A stretch of DNA of 64,000 nt from Membranipora membranacea (GCA_914767715.1 OU612067.1:31966162-32030161); one strand, 5' to 3'. Numbered from the stretch's first letter, positions 13,901-32,166 are shown. The notes: generated from the sequence alone by a model not told the origin. Translations and numbers: made by a program.

Positions 13901-14107
13901 ATGTGACAGGCGAGACATATCCTATCTTCTAAGACAGAATAGTCAGAACAAATTAGAGCATAAAGCTGTCTAAATATTGAATTACAATGTTTCTAATCAG
14001 CATCAATTTGTAGTTTATGATGATCCATGCACTTTTTGTCTGTTTTAGCTGGAGGGAGAGGACGGGGAGGTAGAAGGGGCCGTGGTGCGTGGAGAGGTAG
14101 GTGGTAA
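4962..14107 (+). CDS. API5: Apoptosis inhibitor 5 (API5/AAC-11)
   Basis: API5 is a nuclear helical-repeat scaffold (HEAT/ARM-like) that suppresses E2F1-linked and Acinus-mediated apoptosis in vertebrates. Eleven exons join in frame: 4962-5030, 5991-6152, 6450-6615, 7132-7283, 7702-7842, 8695-8760, 8994-9188, 10255-10493, 11502-11595, 12128-12416 and 14049-14107, all GT-AG, giving about 543 residues (human about 510-524). Diagnostic matches to the family: MASLEELYKYYESLTDAKEK at the start, LDLCEDDDV, RIADVLTQLLQTDD, REKAIKFLS, LQFSYVECLLYSLHQLG, and RLQYFARGVASYIKQLR in the leucine-zipper region. An Ala/Glu/Lys-rich insertion follows PVPPPADAA in exon 8. The C-terminus has a basic stretch and ends in an RG-rich tail (GGRGRGGRRGRG). 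Candidate poly(A) signals AATAAA lie at 14292 and 14717. The start is the first ATG of the family-like N-terminus. Confidence 0.96.
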
Positions 14108-15379
14108 ACGTAACTCAAATATAATACAAGGAGAACACACAATACATCACAAACAAGGGGAGAACATCACACAAGGTGTTACACAGGTATCATTTTAGTA
14201 AGTTCATTTTAGGTTAGAACCAAACTACTGCGGGGACATCTACTGCTGTACATGTGAAGTCTTTTGTACCAGTAAGTTTAGACACGGTGAGAATAAACAA
14301 TACACCGAGTATAGGTGTGAAAGTCTTTGAGTTGATGAGTTAATTTATGTAATTCGGCTCTGGAGACTGTCCTAGGCAATGTGCAATAATAGCAGTACAG
14401 CTTGTTACAAGGTATGTCAGTTTTTTTACGGTGAGAACAGATGAAATTCCAAACTATTCCACACTAACAACAGGTAATAAGCACCATGACTGGACCTATT
14501 GGAATGGATGTGGTATGTATATCTAAACCCCAATCTACTGACTTCGATTTTTATAATCAATTGATCCTCTCTAAGCTAATGCTGTTCAACCACTTCTACA
14601 AAGTGAATGGTTTTATTTTTTTGTTAACCTAGTGTTTGATCTTTGTTTAAAAAACCAAAATGTAAATTCAAGTGCTGATAAGAAATCAATTTTGTTTATT
14701 ATTCAGTTGCGAAACAAATAAACTGTACAGAATAATGTGATACAAGAGCTGTGTTTTGTATCAATGCTAATGAGCTGAAACAAAAATGGGTCAAAGCTGC
14801 TTGGTTGTTTGAAAATGGAAGCAACTGCCTTAAAATTTAACCTGATGTTTCCCAGACCTTCAACTCAGATCAACTTGACTACACAAAGAAATATTAGACA
14901 AGGGCTTGGTAGATTACAAAGAATTTGATGTGAACACTCCCTGAACTGATTGCAAATTTGATTCCCAGTCAATATTAGACAATAAGTCAGTAAATTAACA
15001 TGAATACTGCACTGATTGCAAGCTAATGATACCTAATATAAGAAGAAAGGGCTGTGTTAGAAAGTAAAATATTAATAACAGCTATGTAGTAGTATATACA
15101 TACAAACATACAACGGCAGCCAACAGAGTGAAATTAGTGACTAGTCAGCAATTATGTTCACAAATTAATCAAGTTCCTGTGAGTATCAATGCCCGAAAAA
15201 TCCTATTAATATTGCTCAAAACCTGGAGCGGATTAATCATATTACTACTTATATTTATATATCCGAATGCAGTGTAGTATAGCAAAATAATGATGTAGTA
15301 AATGCAAAACTGTTTAAAGCAAAAATGACGTAAGTAATTAATCTCGGAGGCTTAAAACTTCAGCAGCAGAGTCTGTTCC
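14108..15379. other. API5 3' UTR and convergent intergenic space
   Basis: It contains the API5 3' UTR (AATAAA at 14292-14297 and 14717-14722) and the downstream side of the minus-strand GPCR at 15380. No exon or repeat was recognised. Confidence 0.6.
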
Positions 15380-16486
15380 CTAATTAATCTCTGCTGTTCT
15401 CGTACAACAGCAACAGCATCGCCGCAAACTGTTCAGATATCTCCGATATTTGGCAGAGCAGCACATGTTGAAAAAGAACAGAATGAAGAAAAACAAGTAG
15501 AAACATATATCAAATAGTAAAGACAAAGTGTCAGCCATTAGTTTGCTGTCGCATATTGACATGAAGAATGGGGGGTCGTGTAAGATTCTAACAGCGTTCC
15601 TCGGCCCAGTCATTAGGAGATAGACTGCAACGGTAACGGCAAGCAATCGATTAAAGGTTTTATCATCAGTAAGATAGTCCTTTGTACTGTAATCATCAGC
15701 ATATGTGGATATATGTCCATTGCCATTTACATGGCTGTAGTCGTGAGTTTTGACGCAACATACCGGGGCAAGCATAATTGGCATGAGAAGATAAGGCAGG
15801 CCAATACTGAAGGCCATCAGGAACCAGCGGTACCAAATGTACTCAGAGACGTACCCGCCACTGACTTCTATAACAGCGTCCGATGGTGCTATAACTAATC
15901 TCTGGCATGTTTTACCGAGGTGATCGTCGAGAACAATACTAGTCTGATATTCCCAGTATTGAGGCAGCGTGAAAACAAAACATACGATGACAATCATAAG
16001 TGATGCCAGTATGCCGTGTATTTTACCAAATGAAGAGTGCCACTTGCCGCACATGGCATGCCCCATCCTCTCGGTCACTGCCGTGATAAGTAGCCATGAG
16101 CAGGTGTAAAAACACTGGTTCTCTACTGCTAGCAGATACGGCAATGCTAATCGAAAGCCGTCATAAAACTCCATGTACTTGTCTACCAGAGGCAAATAAC
16201 TGGGCAGGTGTATTACTGCTGACGCTAGAATCATGACCATCGCGGAAATGTTAAACCCGGCCAGATAACACTCGTGAGAATCTGTGACCATTTTGGCAGT
16301 TACAATACTGTTTATTATAGCAAATATTAACGCCAGTCCAATAACAGCTGGGTAAAGGTAGTATAAAACTTCGTTAGTGACGACCAACCATTCTTCAGAT
16401 GTGTAGTTGCTTTGCTGGGAATAAAGTTCTTTGGTGCAGGCCATTACGTGAGGGCTAACGCCCATTAAATAGTAGTAACTCTCCAT
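15380..16486 (-). CDS. Divergent rhodopsin-family G-protein-coupled receptor
   Basis: A single exon encodes about 368 residues with seven hydrophobic segments: TM1 about 41-66, TM2 after CYLAGFNISAM, TM3 around FYTCSWLLITAVTERMGH, TM4 with PQYWEYQT at its outer end, TM5 with FSIGLPYLLMPIM, TM6 with RLLAVTVAVYLLMTGP and TM7 with LLFDICFYLFFFILFFF. An N-glycosylation site (NYT, 27-29) lies in the N-terminus and a Cys5 cluster near the end suggests palmitoylation. The DRY motif is replaced by TERM, TM1 has NS in place of GN, and NPxxY in TM7 is absent (FFFNMCCSAKYRR). The PxxWEY end of TM4 recalls FMRFamide-type peptide receptors, but the ligand cannot be inferred. The first in-frame ATG is at 16486. 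An acceptor (TTATATTTACAG) just upstream at 16522-16523 indicates a separate 5' UTR exon. Confidence 0.85.
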   Translation of the reverse strand: MESYYYLMGVSPHVMACTKELYSQQSNYTSEEWLVVTNEVLYYLYPAVIGLALIFAIINSIVTAKMVTDSHECYLAGFNISAMVMILASAVIHLPSYLPLVDKYMEFYDGFRLALPYLLAVENQCFYTCSWLLITAVTERMGHAMCGKWHSSFGKIHGILASLMIVIVCFVFTLPQYWEYQTSIVLDDHLGKTCQRLVIAPSDAVIEVSGGYVSEYIWYRWFLMAFSIGLPYLLMPIMLAPVCCVKTHDYSHVNGNGHISTYADDYSTKDYLTDDKTFNRLLAVTVAVYLLMTGPRNAVRILHDPPFFMSICDSKLMADTLSLLFDICFYLFFFILFFFNMCCSAKYRRYLNSLRRCCCCCTRTAEIN

Positions 16487-16522
16487 TGTAAACACAACCT
16501 CACTTTCGCTGGCTTTAAACTC

Positions 16523-19500
16523 TGTAAATATAAAGAAAGGTCAATAAATTATCTTGATTAAGTTTATATTCGGAAATAGTGCGATTGCACACACTAATCC
16601 TATCAAACAGGATTTGTATTTATTTATTGGAAATTGCACAGAGAGCCAAGAGCACAAATTTGATTTGAAATGATTGCTAATAATATTAATCAACTAAAAT
16701 AGGCCAGCTCCACTGGTTCTTTGATACGCTGTACAGTCACACGGCTGCATAACAACCTCGCAATGTCTGGCCCTAGGTCAAACTGTTGACACCCACAACA
16801 CAGCTACAGAATGGTGAATATTGTGCTGTTCGAATCAATTCCATGGTTTGAAAAATAAACTCCTCTCCATTACTACCACCAGGAAGAAATCAAACCACAG
16901 CGCCGAAGACTTGTGTTTCTTTGCACTATTGCTTGTACACGCTGCACTCCGCTTGCAACTGTTTGCAATTTTAGTATTGAAAACAGTTTGATATATTTTG
17001 ATGGACGCTGCTGATAGACTGGGATGGCTTTCAGACGATACATGCATACTACTTGTCAGTGGAAATTTAGCGAACATGTAAATACTTGAGAATCTACCCC
17101 CAGGCAAATCAAATCAATACAAGCCAACTGTTATGAACCTATAGATTTGTTGTAAACCTAATGCTGGTGTCTATTTTCAATCAAAGGTCAGCATCTCTAA
17201 CAGAAAACAGGGAAATAAAAGGTTATTTTCCGACCACGCTACCGTGTGTAATATATCACAATCAAGACCTCAATTAAAACCTTTCAAGTGCTCAAACTAT
17301 TTCATTTCGCCCAGGCCGCGATACTCTGAAATCTTACAGAAAAGAAGGCTTGTTGTGGAGTGTTGAAAGCGAGTGTAATGCCAATGGCTGCTGCACTTGA
17401 TTAGGGAGCTGAAAATGATTCATTTCACAAGCATGCTGTGATTACTATCCTTACTATCCGTGGTTGACCTCAGGATGTTGGCTTTACCAATTTGTTCACT
17501 TATTCTCTGCATAAATTACATAAAGCGCTGATTTCATGGTGTGAACCATGGCAATTATCCGAGTGCTTCGGATGTTTCAAATAGCTTGTTTGCAAGTAAC
17601 TCTAATATTTGCCAAGCATAAAACCAGAAGCATGGAATTGAACCTGTCAGCTTCCTGAGCCGATAATTGTAGGTTTCCCCTTTCTTGCACTGGGTTCCTA
17701 TTAGCCAAAAATTCAATTAGGCCTGTGTGAAGCTCTTTTTTGTGAGTCCAAATGTGACACAGATGTATTTTTCACAACAGCCAAATTTGAATTAAAGAAT
17801 GTCAATCTATAACGCATGGCTTCTAATCCGCAGCACTTGAGTATACATTTCATAGTAATCCAGTGAGTAAAGTAAAAGCAAAATAATTGATAAAGAGAGC
17901 AAAATGGCAAACAGTTCAACACATAACATTGGGGATTAACTAGAGCATGAAAACTAAAACTTTGATTCATTCAGAAACCGAATTCCAAAATCAGATAAAA
18001 CAGTGCACATAGCTCAGTTCCCATGCGTTAGTGGATAACCATTCAGTGAGCAATGATGCTCAGCAAGACAAAGACAAAAACAAGAAACATTCACACACAA
18101 CAAAGCTTGTTGTCAGATGGGAGTATCTCCTATCATTGCCCTGAGGAGCTCAAGTACAAAGTTAGAAACAATGTCAGCTCACATGCCGAGGATAGTTGAG
18201 ATGCTTTTGCAGCAAATTAACAGGCAATTCTTCCCCTCCCCTTCTCAGTGAAACAATTCAACCAATTATAATATTTTGCATCATGAACTCAAATATTACA
18301 GCAGTAAATTATAGTGATTAGTATTCCAAGTGGTTTATGGCACCATTTTACGACCCATTCACAAACTTGGCTTTTTGTTTGTTAATTCCACTCTCAATGA
18401 TGTAAATTATGTACCAGTACAATGTATTTAGCCTAGACTAGTGAGGAAATTAGATTAGCTGATTGGGGTAATCACCATTCTCTGAGAAGTATCAACACTG
18501 GTTGATAAGCAGCAACATGAAGCGAATACCCTCAATTTGAGTGCCAGGTCTTTCATCACTAACAAAAAAGGGGCCCATTATTTATAACTGTATTCCAACT
18601 ATTAAAATGGCTTCCATAGAAACCAGAGTGATTAGAGAAAGCATTAAACCATGTAGTATGTTCAATCTCAAGTTCAATTTATACAGAATTTATCTGAGCA
18701 TTCCAGATTGAAATTTAGCAATGAACAAGCACATCAATGGTCCACTTTATTACACAGTGTCAATATTCTAACTGAAGTAATATACTTATAGAATCAGGTA
18801 GCTTTGTTAGATTATTAGCAATGGGTACATCGTAAACTTAACTGTCTGGCTGTTTGTGAATAGTTCAACCTTTCACTAGAGGAGTAAATATTTGAACTAA
18901 TTTCAAAGCAACATTTGAATGGGATGATTGTCAGAGATTTCACTATCACAGAGCATGAACAAATATACTGGCTCCTGGTTATAGCAACACTCATTCCCTA
19001 TTCTGAAACTCGAAATTATGTTTGCAATTCGAACTTCAGCAGGACCCCTACCACTTGCCAAATCTTGCACAGATAATAGCTTGATTCTAAACCATGCAAT
19101 CACATTATAGAGGGCCTACATAATAATTACGGTACTGAAATACATTACCCAGTATTTTACTTCCCTATAGTATAGCTGTATAAAGTAGAAGGTAGTTGTA
19201 TTGTATGAAGTGGATAATTTATAACCCAGTGATATTTGGCACGAGTCCCTCTGCTTTTGTGTTGAGCCAACATCAGGCCCCAAACATCCTTTGATCATCA
19301 GACCATAGAACATGAGAATTCGAAATGAAACACTCATTAGCCAATACCACTGATCTGCGGTGGGGTTATTTCTCAGCTCATGAGAGGCAAGCTTACGCTT
19401 TCTATTGAATACCCAATGATAGGAAAGAACTGGACCCTAAGAGATATGGTTGCCTACTATGTCACCCCTTTAACCATCAAAATATATTTTATGTACAAGG

Positions 19501-20265
19501 TTTGAACCCAAATAACGAATTCTACTAGGGCGCTATGAATATGTGGTTGTCAGGTCAGGGTTGGCTATATATATATCATTATTCAATTTAGCCTGTCTTC
19601 TTGACAGGCTCTGGTAAGACATCGGAATCACTAGGATGGCTGGATATAATAATAAATACTCACTTATAATAATAATACAGTAATACTCTAATAATAAAAT
19701 ATCAACTTAATTGGAGACAACCTCCAGTCCATGTATTGTAAGGTTATGGTATTATTGATGGAGCCTATTTCTCAATAATTAAATTGAGGTTACCTCACAG
19801 CAGAATGAAATCTTAAGAATTACAGATTCAAATTCAATTAATTAATTGATATCAAATTTAATACTTTTAATTTAATTCTCCCTGAAACATTCATTTATAT
19901 TGTTCTATGAAGTATCAGTCTCTGTAGATAAGCTCTCAGTGTCAGCAAGAGAAACTGAATTTGTAACATACATACCCACTCAGTTTTAAATAACTCCAAC
20001 TATATCCCACCAGCAAAACTAAATCCGAAGTACCACCTTCAACAGTTACTGTAAATTTTCATCACCACTGGCCATTCATAGAATAATACTGCTTCATAGG
20101 CTTAGAGTAAGAGGTACTGTCCATTGTGGGTAACGGGTGCCCGCAACGTCCCTATGAATGTATCTTACTCTAAAGAGCTAAATCTCAAATGGTTTCGAAC
20201 TAAAATTCAGTCGTAATAGTGCACTTACACAGCTCAGCAACACAAACTTCCTGTCAAAACTGAGC
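16523..20265. other. Gene-poor interval
   Basis: It lies between the minus-strand GPCR and GPN1. It should hold the GPCR's upstream 5' UTR exon and promoter, which I could not place. No coding exon was recognised on either strand. Repeats seen are a small hairpin near 19590-19610 (AGCCTGTC / GACAGGCT) and a 72-bp inverted repeat at 20102-20173. Confidence 0.5.
20102..20173. repeat. 72-bp inverted-repeat element
   Basis: The ends TTAGAGTAAGA and TCTTACTCTAA are perfect 11-bp inverted repeats enclosing about 50 bp. The AGAGTAAG core resembles the palindromes at 51711 and 55807. No target duplication was visible. It lies about 90 bp upstream of the GPN1 start codon. Confidence 0.6.
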
Positions 20266-23200
20266 ATGGCTGATGAAAATCCCTCTCCAAACCCTATCCC
20301 TGCAGGAGCAGAGGCTGCTGGCAGTTCATCTGCTCACAATCCTGAGAACCTTCCAACTGCAGTGATTGTACTAGGAATGGCTGGATCTGGGAAATCATCT
20401 CTTATGCAGGTCATTTTAGATGTTGATAGCATGTCACATTTCATTTCTGTCAACTGCTGTAGTAGTAAAGTAGTAGTAGTGTATTGTATATTTGTTTGCT
20501 ATATATATAGATACTGTAATATCATTCATATCAATATGTATATATTATTTGTTTGTCATTTTTATGACAAAATATGACCCATGAGTAGTGAGTATTATCA
20601 TCAGTACAGTGGGAATACATTCTTACATATATTGTGTGTATGTACATCCATTCTTCCTGGTATGTCATACAAAGGAGTAAAAGTACTCCTTGGTCATACT
20701 TACTTACTTACTAATACTATCAATATTAATGTCTGCTGCTGTCTGCTGCTGTCTGCTGCTGTCTGCTGCTGTCTGCTCTGAAGAGGGAGTTCATTGCCAT
20801 GAACTCCCTCTTCCTGTCTGCTAGTTCTAGTTGACATAGAATGATTGAGAGTTGACAGCGGCATGCAGAACAACAAAGTATATTTTAACTACCAACATCT
20901 AACACTTCCAAAAACCCTCGATTGGTGCTTGAGAAACCGTCACCATCAATGTATGGTATGGGCGGCATGGGAGGATGAGCTGGCAGGGCTCAAATTAGTT
21001 TTCAGGATATCATAACCTAGTATGTTTGCCACGATCTAATTTACTGTTATTAACTGTAGTTCTGTTTTCTACTTATCAGTGTGCTTAGTGAGTACAGTCA
21101 CAAAATTGTCATAAAATGTGAAATAACACCAAAACTGCTTTTCGTTACAGAGAATCACCGCACACTTGTACGCAAAGAAGAAAGAGCCGTATGTGATAAA
21201 CTTAGATCCCGCTTGTCATGAGGTGTCTTTTCCTGCAAATATAGGTATGAAGAATGGTCACTCCCCTATCCTCCGTAGACCAAAGATCAGGCTTGGAATA
21301 ATCTTCTTGTACTGTCTGCACTGCCTATGATATGTCACATAGACCTTCCCATTGTATGATATGTATGATATGTATGATATGTATGATATGTATGATATGT
21401 ATGATATGTATGATATGTATGATATGTATGATATGTTGCACAGAGACAAAAGTTGTGCAGCTCAAGCTACCAACCTGTAAATGATTGAATGTGACCTGTT
21501 TACTATGTCCAATAGCTTGGCTAAGTGATCAGGATCAATAGACGTGTACTCTCGTTGTTATTTTTATACATATATAAAAAACCCTCCATCATTGTTTCAA
21601 CTATCAGGTATGAAAAATGAATTGAAAATCCTGCCAATCTTCTCTCCCAAATCTTCAACAGAAGTGGGCCTCCTTCGTGGATGAATCATTTAAATAACCT
21701 CAACCCTCCATGAGATTTTATAAACTTGTAACCTAGATGAAGGTGTTTGATTGATGCTGTCTAATTTATTGTTTGTTCGTTAGATATTCGAGATACGGTG
21801 AATTACAAAGAAGTGATGAAGCAGTATAACCTCGGACCAAACGGTGGTATCATGACTTCACTCAACTTATTCAGCACTAAGTTTGTTGAGGTGAGAATGT
21901 GTGTATGAAATTTAGGCGACCCGATTCAAAATAAATTAGTATATAGCAAATTGAGGTTCTTAAAAATCTGTCATTGAAAAATAGCAAAACAAATTTCTTT
22001 CATGAATCACAATTCAGATGAAGCAATAATTACGGACCCTCGCGTGTTCCCTGGTCCACCAACAAAGCTTGTCAAGACAGACTATACTTATACATGAACA
22101 TGAGCAGCAAGTTGAGTAGTAAGTCATGCCTTTTTATGGGTAAAATGTTGTTTGTCTTGCAGGTTATGGCACTGATAGAACAGAATGAAGCGAAGAGTAA
22201 ATATATACTGATAGATACACCGGGTCAGATAGAAGTGTTTACCTGGTCAGCTTCTGGGCAGATTATTACTGAAGCTCTGGTAAGTTAGTGTAACATTCAT
22301 TCACTATGGTTTCATGAGTCGATTTTGTGGTTCACTCCAATTTCGAATGGTTAGAATCCAGTGGATTCTAACCATTACCATGATGGGAAAAACAGGAAAA
22401 GAATCTGCCGCGGCCGGGACTTGAACCCCGGCGTGCAATCCCTTTGAAGGCATTGTGTGCAAGCAGGCTAACCAATTAGGATAAAGGTTGAATAAACACA
22501 GTATGGATATTCGCGTCCAAAAAGTCATTCGTCACAATCGGAATTTGACTTTAATGCCATTTCCATGAGGCGATTACTCCCGATATCCTTACATAATCGA
22601 TCCATGGAACCATAGTGATTGACCTCAATACCCGGAATTAAAAAACCGACGCAACAGCTGCCAACACTTTTACTATATCAACCCCAGTTATTGTTTTCCA
22701 TTATACAATTTAATCCAAACATCGATGTATAAAAATCCTAGACGATATTACAAAAAATTCAAAACATCTCGTACACAAAGATATGGAAACACATACATAG
22801 GGTCAATCGATCAAACTTATCTCTGTTTCAACAAAATAAGGCTCATTTGCTAGAGACTTCATGAAAAACTCACAACTGAAAGGGATCTAGTAGCTCCATG
22901 GTGATATGTGAACTTTCCTACTTTAAACTTCACCAAACAACTTGTAAGAATTTCAGGATCCTTGTATGAATTGACAGGAATTTTGAATTATCCAGTTTAC
23001 ACTGTACCTTTATTATGTCTCCTACAGGCCACCCGATATCCTACAGTAGTTGTTTATGTGATGGACACACCCCGCAGTGAAAACCCTGTTACATTTATGT
23101 CCAATATGCTCTATGCCTGCAGTATACTGTACAAGACTAAACTTCCGTTCCTTGTCGCCATGAATAAGGTAGGTGGTCCACTCTTAACCAAGGGTTTTCC

Positions 23201-26049
23201 TATTCCATAAGGCTACAGGAAACTCACTGAAAACAACTTCGCGGTTTTCACCTAAGGCATGCCACTACTGCTTCTCGAGACACAAAATTTTTCTCACTTC
23301 AGATGGTATTCAATCTTTTTCAGCTAGCAAATTCGATCGATGAGTGATCATGAATTAGGCATAACTCAAAAAAACTGTTCAGATAAATTCCAAGTAATAC
23401 AAATAAGTAAGGATAGACCTGGACCAAGTTTGGTCCATTTGCCTGCATTCTCAGTGGCTCCCAATCTACTGGTCATGCCGCTGAGGCGTGACCAGTAGAA
23501 GGGTGCAACAGGAATGCAGATTAAACTTGTTCTAGGATAGACCTAGTGTATGATTTCTTCTAGATGACCAATTATATTTTCCCAATAAATTGTGCAAACA
23601 ATCCAGCAATTGGGCACACTTCTCAGACTAACCTTGAACTTTTTTCTTAGTGACAGTTATATGATTAGATCTTCCAACCCACCAGTTTACTTACATGTAA
23701 AAATTGAGATGTGTTGACTTGTGTAAGTATTTCTTTCTTATTTTTAATTTCTAGACAGATGTAATAAGTCACCAGTTTGCGGTGGAATGGATGCAGGATT
23801 TTGAGGTATTTCAGGAAGCTCTTGACCACGAGACGTCTTATGTATCTAACCTTACTCGGAGTATGAGCCTCGTACTCGATGAGTTCTATAATAATATCAA
23901 GGTGAGCTAAAGACTCCTCCTACCATAGCAGAGTATATATAGGCTACAGTTAAAGGATCTCCCTACCTTCCTATCTACCATTGCGGGAGTAAATATTAGC
24001 TACTGTTAAGTTTAGCTAGTTTGAGTAAGGGTGAGCGAATGTTATCTAGAAATAAACGTCACTATTCAAAGTATTGATGACAATGCTGAATACTTTAGCC
24101 TACTCCTCTAAGATCATATAACTCTGGTTTGTTTTTTTTACTGGTAAATATGCACAATAAAAATTTTTATTAACATTTGGTTATGCAGTCCTATAAGTTT
24201 CTACTATTTTTACATAATATAATATGATTGGCACTCAAACAAATTGTTTAAAAATCAAAATCAGGACATATTTCCAATCTGAAAGGTTAGGTTAGGCTAT
24301 AGATTTTTCATACCGCAAGCGTGCCATATGTTCACCTGACATCTGCCACATTTATGACCATCGATATTAAAAATTAATTGATGTATATCGTTATCCAAGT
24401 TCAACGCTATTTGATTTTTTTCTTTTATTAAGTGTCAGAAGCTATTTTGACTGATATTTAATTTTGTCGGATATTTAATTTTGGTGCATATCAATTCGTT
24501 TGTAGACAGTTGGCGTTTCAGCTACTGGAGGACTTGGAATCCCTGAATTTTTCGAGGCCATCGATGAGCTTCGACTTGAATATATAAAGTAAGTTATCTT
24601 GACTGTGATATTTTGTAAAGTAATGTTTTGTAAATATTAACCGTGGGGAGAGTTCATGTTTTAGGACAGTTTCGTCAGTATTGTCTGCACTTTGTTTGAA
24701 TTTGAAACAATATTGGATAACGACAGATTTAGTGGTTTTCATATCACTTCAATCTCCTTCACTGGAGTTACCACAAGTATTCCAGCTTTTACACAAATTT
24801 TCTCTCCACAGCTTGGGCTTATCACACTATGATTAATATTCAATCTAGCTTTCATCCTCATGACCTAGTTCGCATCAAACAGACTTGGCTGAGTAAGTTT
24901 ATAGTACTGTTCGGTGATCAGAGATTTGAGAGGATGCTGCTATCTCTCTATGTTCTTTAGTGAGTATAAACCAGAATATGATAAGAAGAGGCAGAAAAAG
25001 TTAGACAAAGAAGTAAAAGAACGAGAAAAAAACTTGGAAAAGCTTAAAAAAGACCTCACTTCCGGAGAGGGTTCAGAGGTCAAATTAACTGGTATGTCTG
25101 ATATGAATTCTGTGAAGTTACAACATGGCTGTTGTTTATCTTATCTTATGTTAGTCTTCGAAAGACATTACCATGGTCATAGTGATTAATTCTTAACAGT
25201 TTGCCTTTGCCATATCTGTAGTTTATCATGCACTTTCCATGCCATGTCATGCATATGCGGTTCAACTTGTATGATGTATGTTGATCAGTGTTACTTGGTT
25301 TCATAATTGCTCCTGATTAGTTGTAAACATATGTTCGAGTGAAACAGTTGGCCATATCTCCCGGATAAATGAGAGAAGTTATATCTCAACTTCCTTGAGA
25401 TCTTATAATTTATGAAGATTATGATATACTTGAGTATTGGCAAGAGTTTGAGCACTCCAACTAGGAATCAGCTTTATAAATTTGGACTTTGATTTGCAAT
25501 AGATTTGTTGAAAACCCATAAAGATGGTTATTAATTTAATATTCACACTCTGCTAGGAGCAGCTGGAAAGGCTGAGGATCTTATCCAAGTGAAGCACCGG
25601 GACACGGGTATGGTGATAGCACCCGGTGATGATGATTATGATAGCGAGGAGGAACTGAGGCCAGATCTTGAAGAAGGTAAGACTTGTGTATTCGATTTTC
25701 TGTATTTAGTTGATGGTTTGAGCAAATAATGAAAGACAAGAGTTTAGTTATTTTAAGTATTTTTTGTCGGGTGGGTAGCAGCACCCACTATCATCTTGAT
25801 AAAACAGCTTTTTGCAATGATCGATATTCTGTGTTTTGCCTTACTTGTCTTGATGCATGTTACAAAGGCTCAAGTCCATGAAGTAGATGTCTTTTGCTAC
25901 TACTAGTAAAATTGGATACCTCCAAGCATTATGAGATTTTTTCATCAAGCTATGTTTTTCTTTCAGATGATGCAAAAGAAAGACTGGAGTTGGAATCATT
26001 TAGAAAGTTTTTAGCGCAACAGACAAACAAGACGGATGGAAATAGCTGA
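20266..26049 (+). CDS. GPN1: GPN-loop GTPase 1 (GPN1/XAB1)
   Basis: GPN1 is a cytoplasmic GTPase that, with GPN3, assembles and imports RNA polymerase II. Ten exons join in frame: 20266-20409, 21151-21244, 21784-21890, 22163-22279, 23028-23168, 23755-23901, 24506-24588, 24961-25091, 25557-25676 and 25967-26049, giving 388 residues (human 374). The P-loop is GMAGSGKS at 37-44, the signature Gly-Pro-Asn insert is at 97-99 ([15 protein letters not shown]), the switch II DTPGQ is at 133-137, and the G4 motif NKTD spans the exon 5/6 junction. The best conserved block is [13 protein letters not shown] through [18 protein letters not shown]. The C-terminal third is a charged coiled coil (exon 8, [20 protein letters not shown]) and an acidic DDDYDSEEE stretch. 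Intron 4 carries an inverted-repeat element. Poly(A) signals AATAAA are at 26474 and 26559. Confidence 0.97.
20672..20691. repeat. 20-bp palindrome between short direct repeats
   Basis: AAGGAGTA and TACTCCTT are perfect 8-bp arms around a 4-base loop. The insert is bracketed by GTCATAC on both sides (7 bp exact within 9). It lies in GPN1 intron 1 and is related in sequence to the insert at 41888-41901. Confidence 0.7.
20731..20779. repeat. 10-bp tandem repeat (GTCTGCTGCT)n
   Basis: Four full and one partial copy of GTCTGCTGCT in GPN1 intron 1, directly before a perfect hairpin. Confidence 0.95.
20780..20813. repeat. Perfect 34-bp hairpin
   Basis: Fifteen-base arms (GAAGAGGGAGTTCAT and its complement) flank a 4-base loop TGCC. 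The right arm ATGAACTCCCTCTTC is identical to 34275-34289, so the hairpin belongs to the AATGAACT family of small palindromes. The adjoining 9-mer CTGTCTGCT occurs on both sides, but this is uninformative because the left copy is inside the tandem repeat. Confidence 0.85.
21353..21436. repeat. 9-bp microsatellite/minisatellite (GATATGTAT)n
   Basis: About nine perfect copies of GATATGTAT in GPN1 intron 2. It remains open on the minus strand as a repeated Ile-Ser-Tyr, which is only a consequence of the 9-bp period. Confidence 0.97.
22298..22621 (-). mobile_element. TIR element with tRNA-like core (copy 1)
   Basis: The right terminus CATGGAACCATAGTGATTG (22603-22621) and the left ATTCACTATGGTTTCATG (22299-22316) are inverted copies. 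The whole 324 bp is the reverse complement of the element at 62788-63089. Inside, on the minus strand at about 22406-22483, is a tRNA-like block with TTGGTTAGCCTGC (A box) and GGGTTCAAGTCCC (B box). A perfect palindrome (AATGGTTAGAATCCA and its complement) lies at about 22346-22376. Counted from CACTATGG, the flanks are ATT on both sides, compatible with a CACTA-type 3-bp duplication. It is in GPN1 intron 4 and has no coding capacity, so it is non-autonomous. Confidence 0.8.

Positions 26050-32166
<6,117 letters not shown>

Noticed and set aside
21353-21436. Repeat array as CRISPR-like
   Set aside because: It is a pure 9-bp tandem repeat without spacers in a eukaryotic intron.
23471-23503. 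Hairpin CTACTGGTCA...TGACCAGTAG in GPN1 intron 5 as another micro-insertion
   Set aside because: The arms are good but no flanking direct repeats could be found, so it was not grouped with the bracketed palindromes.
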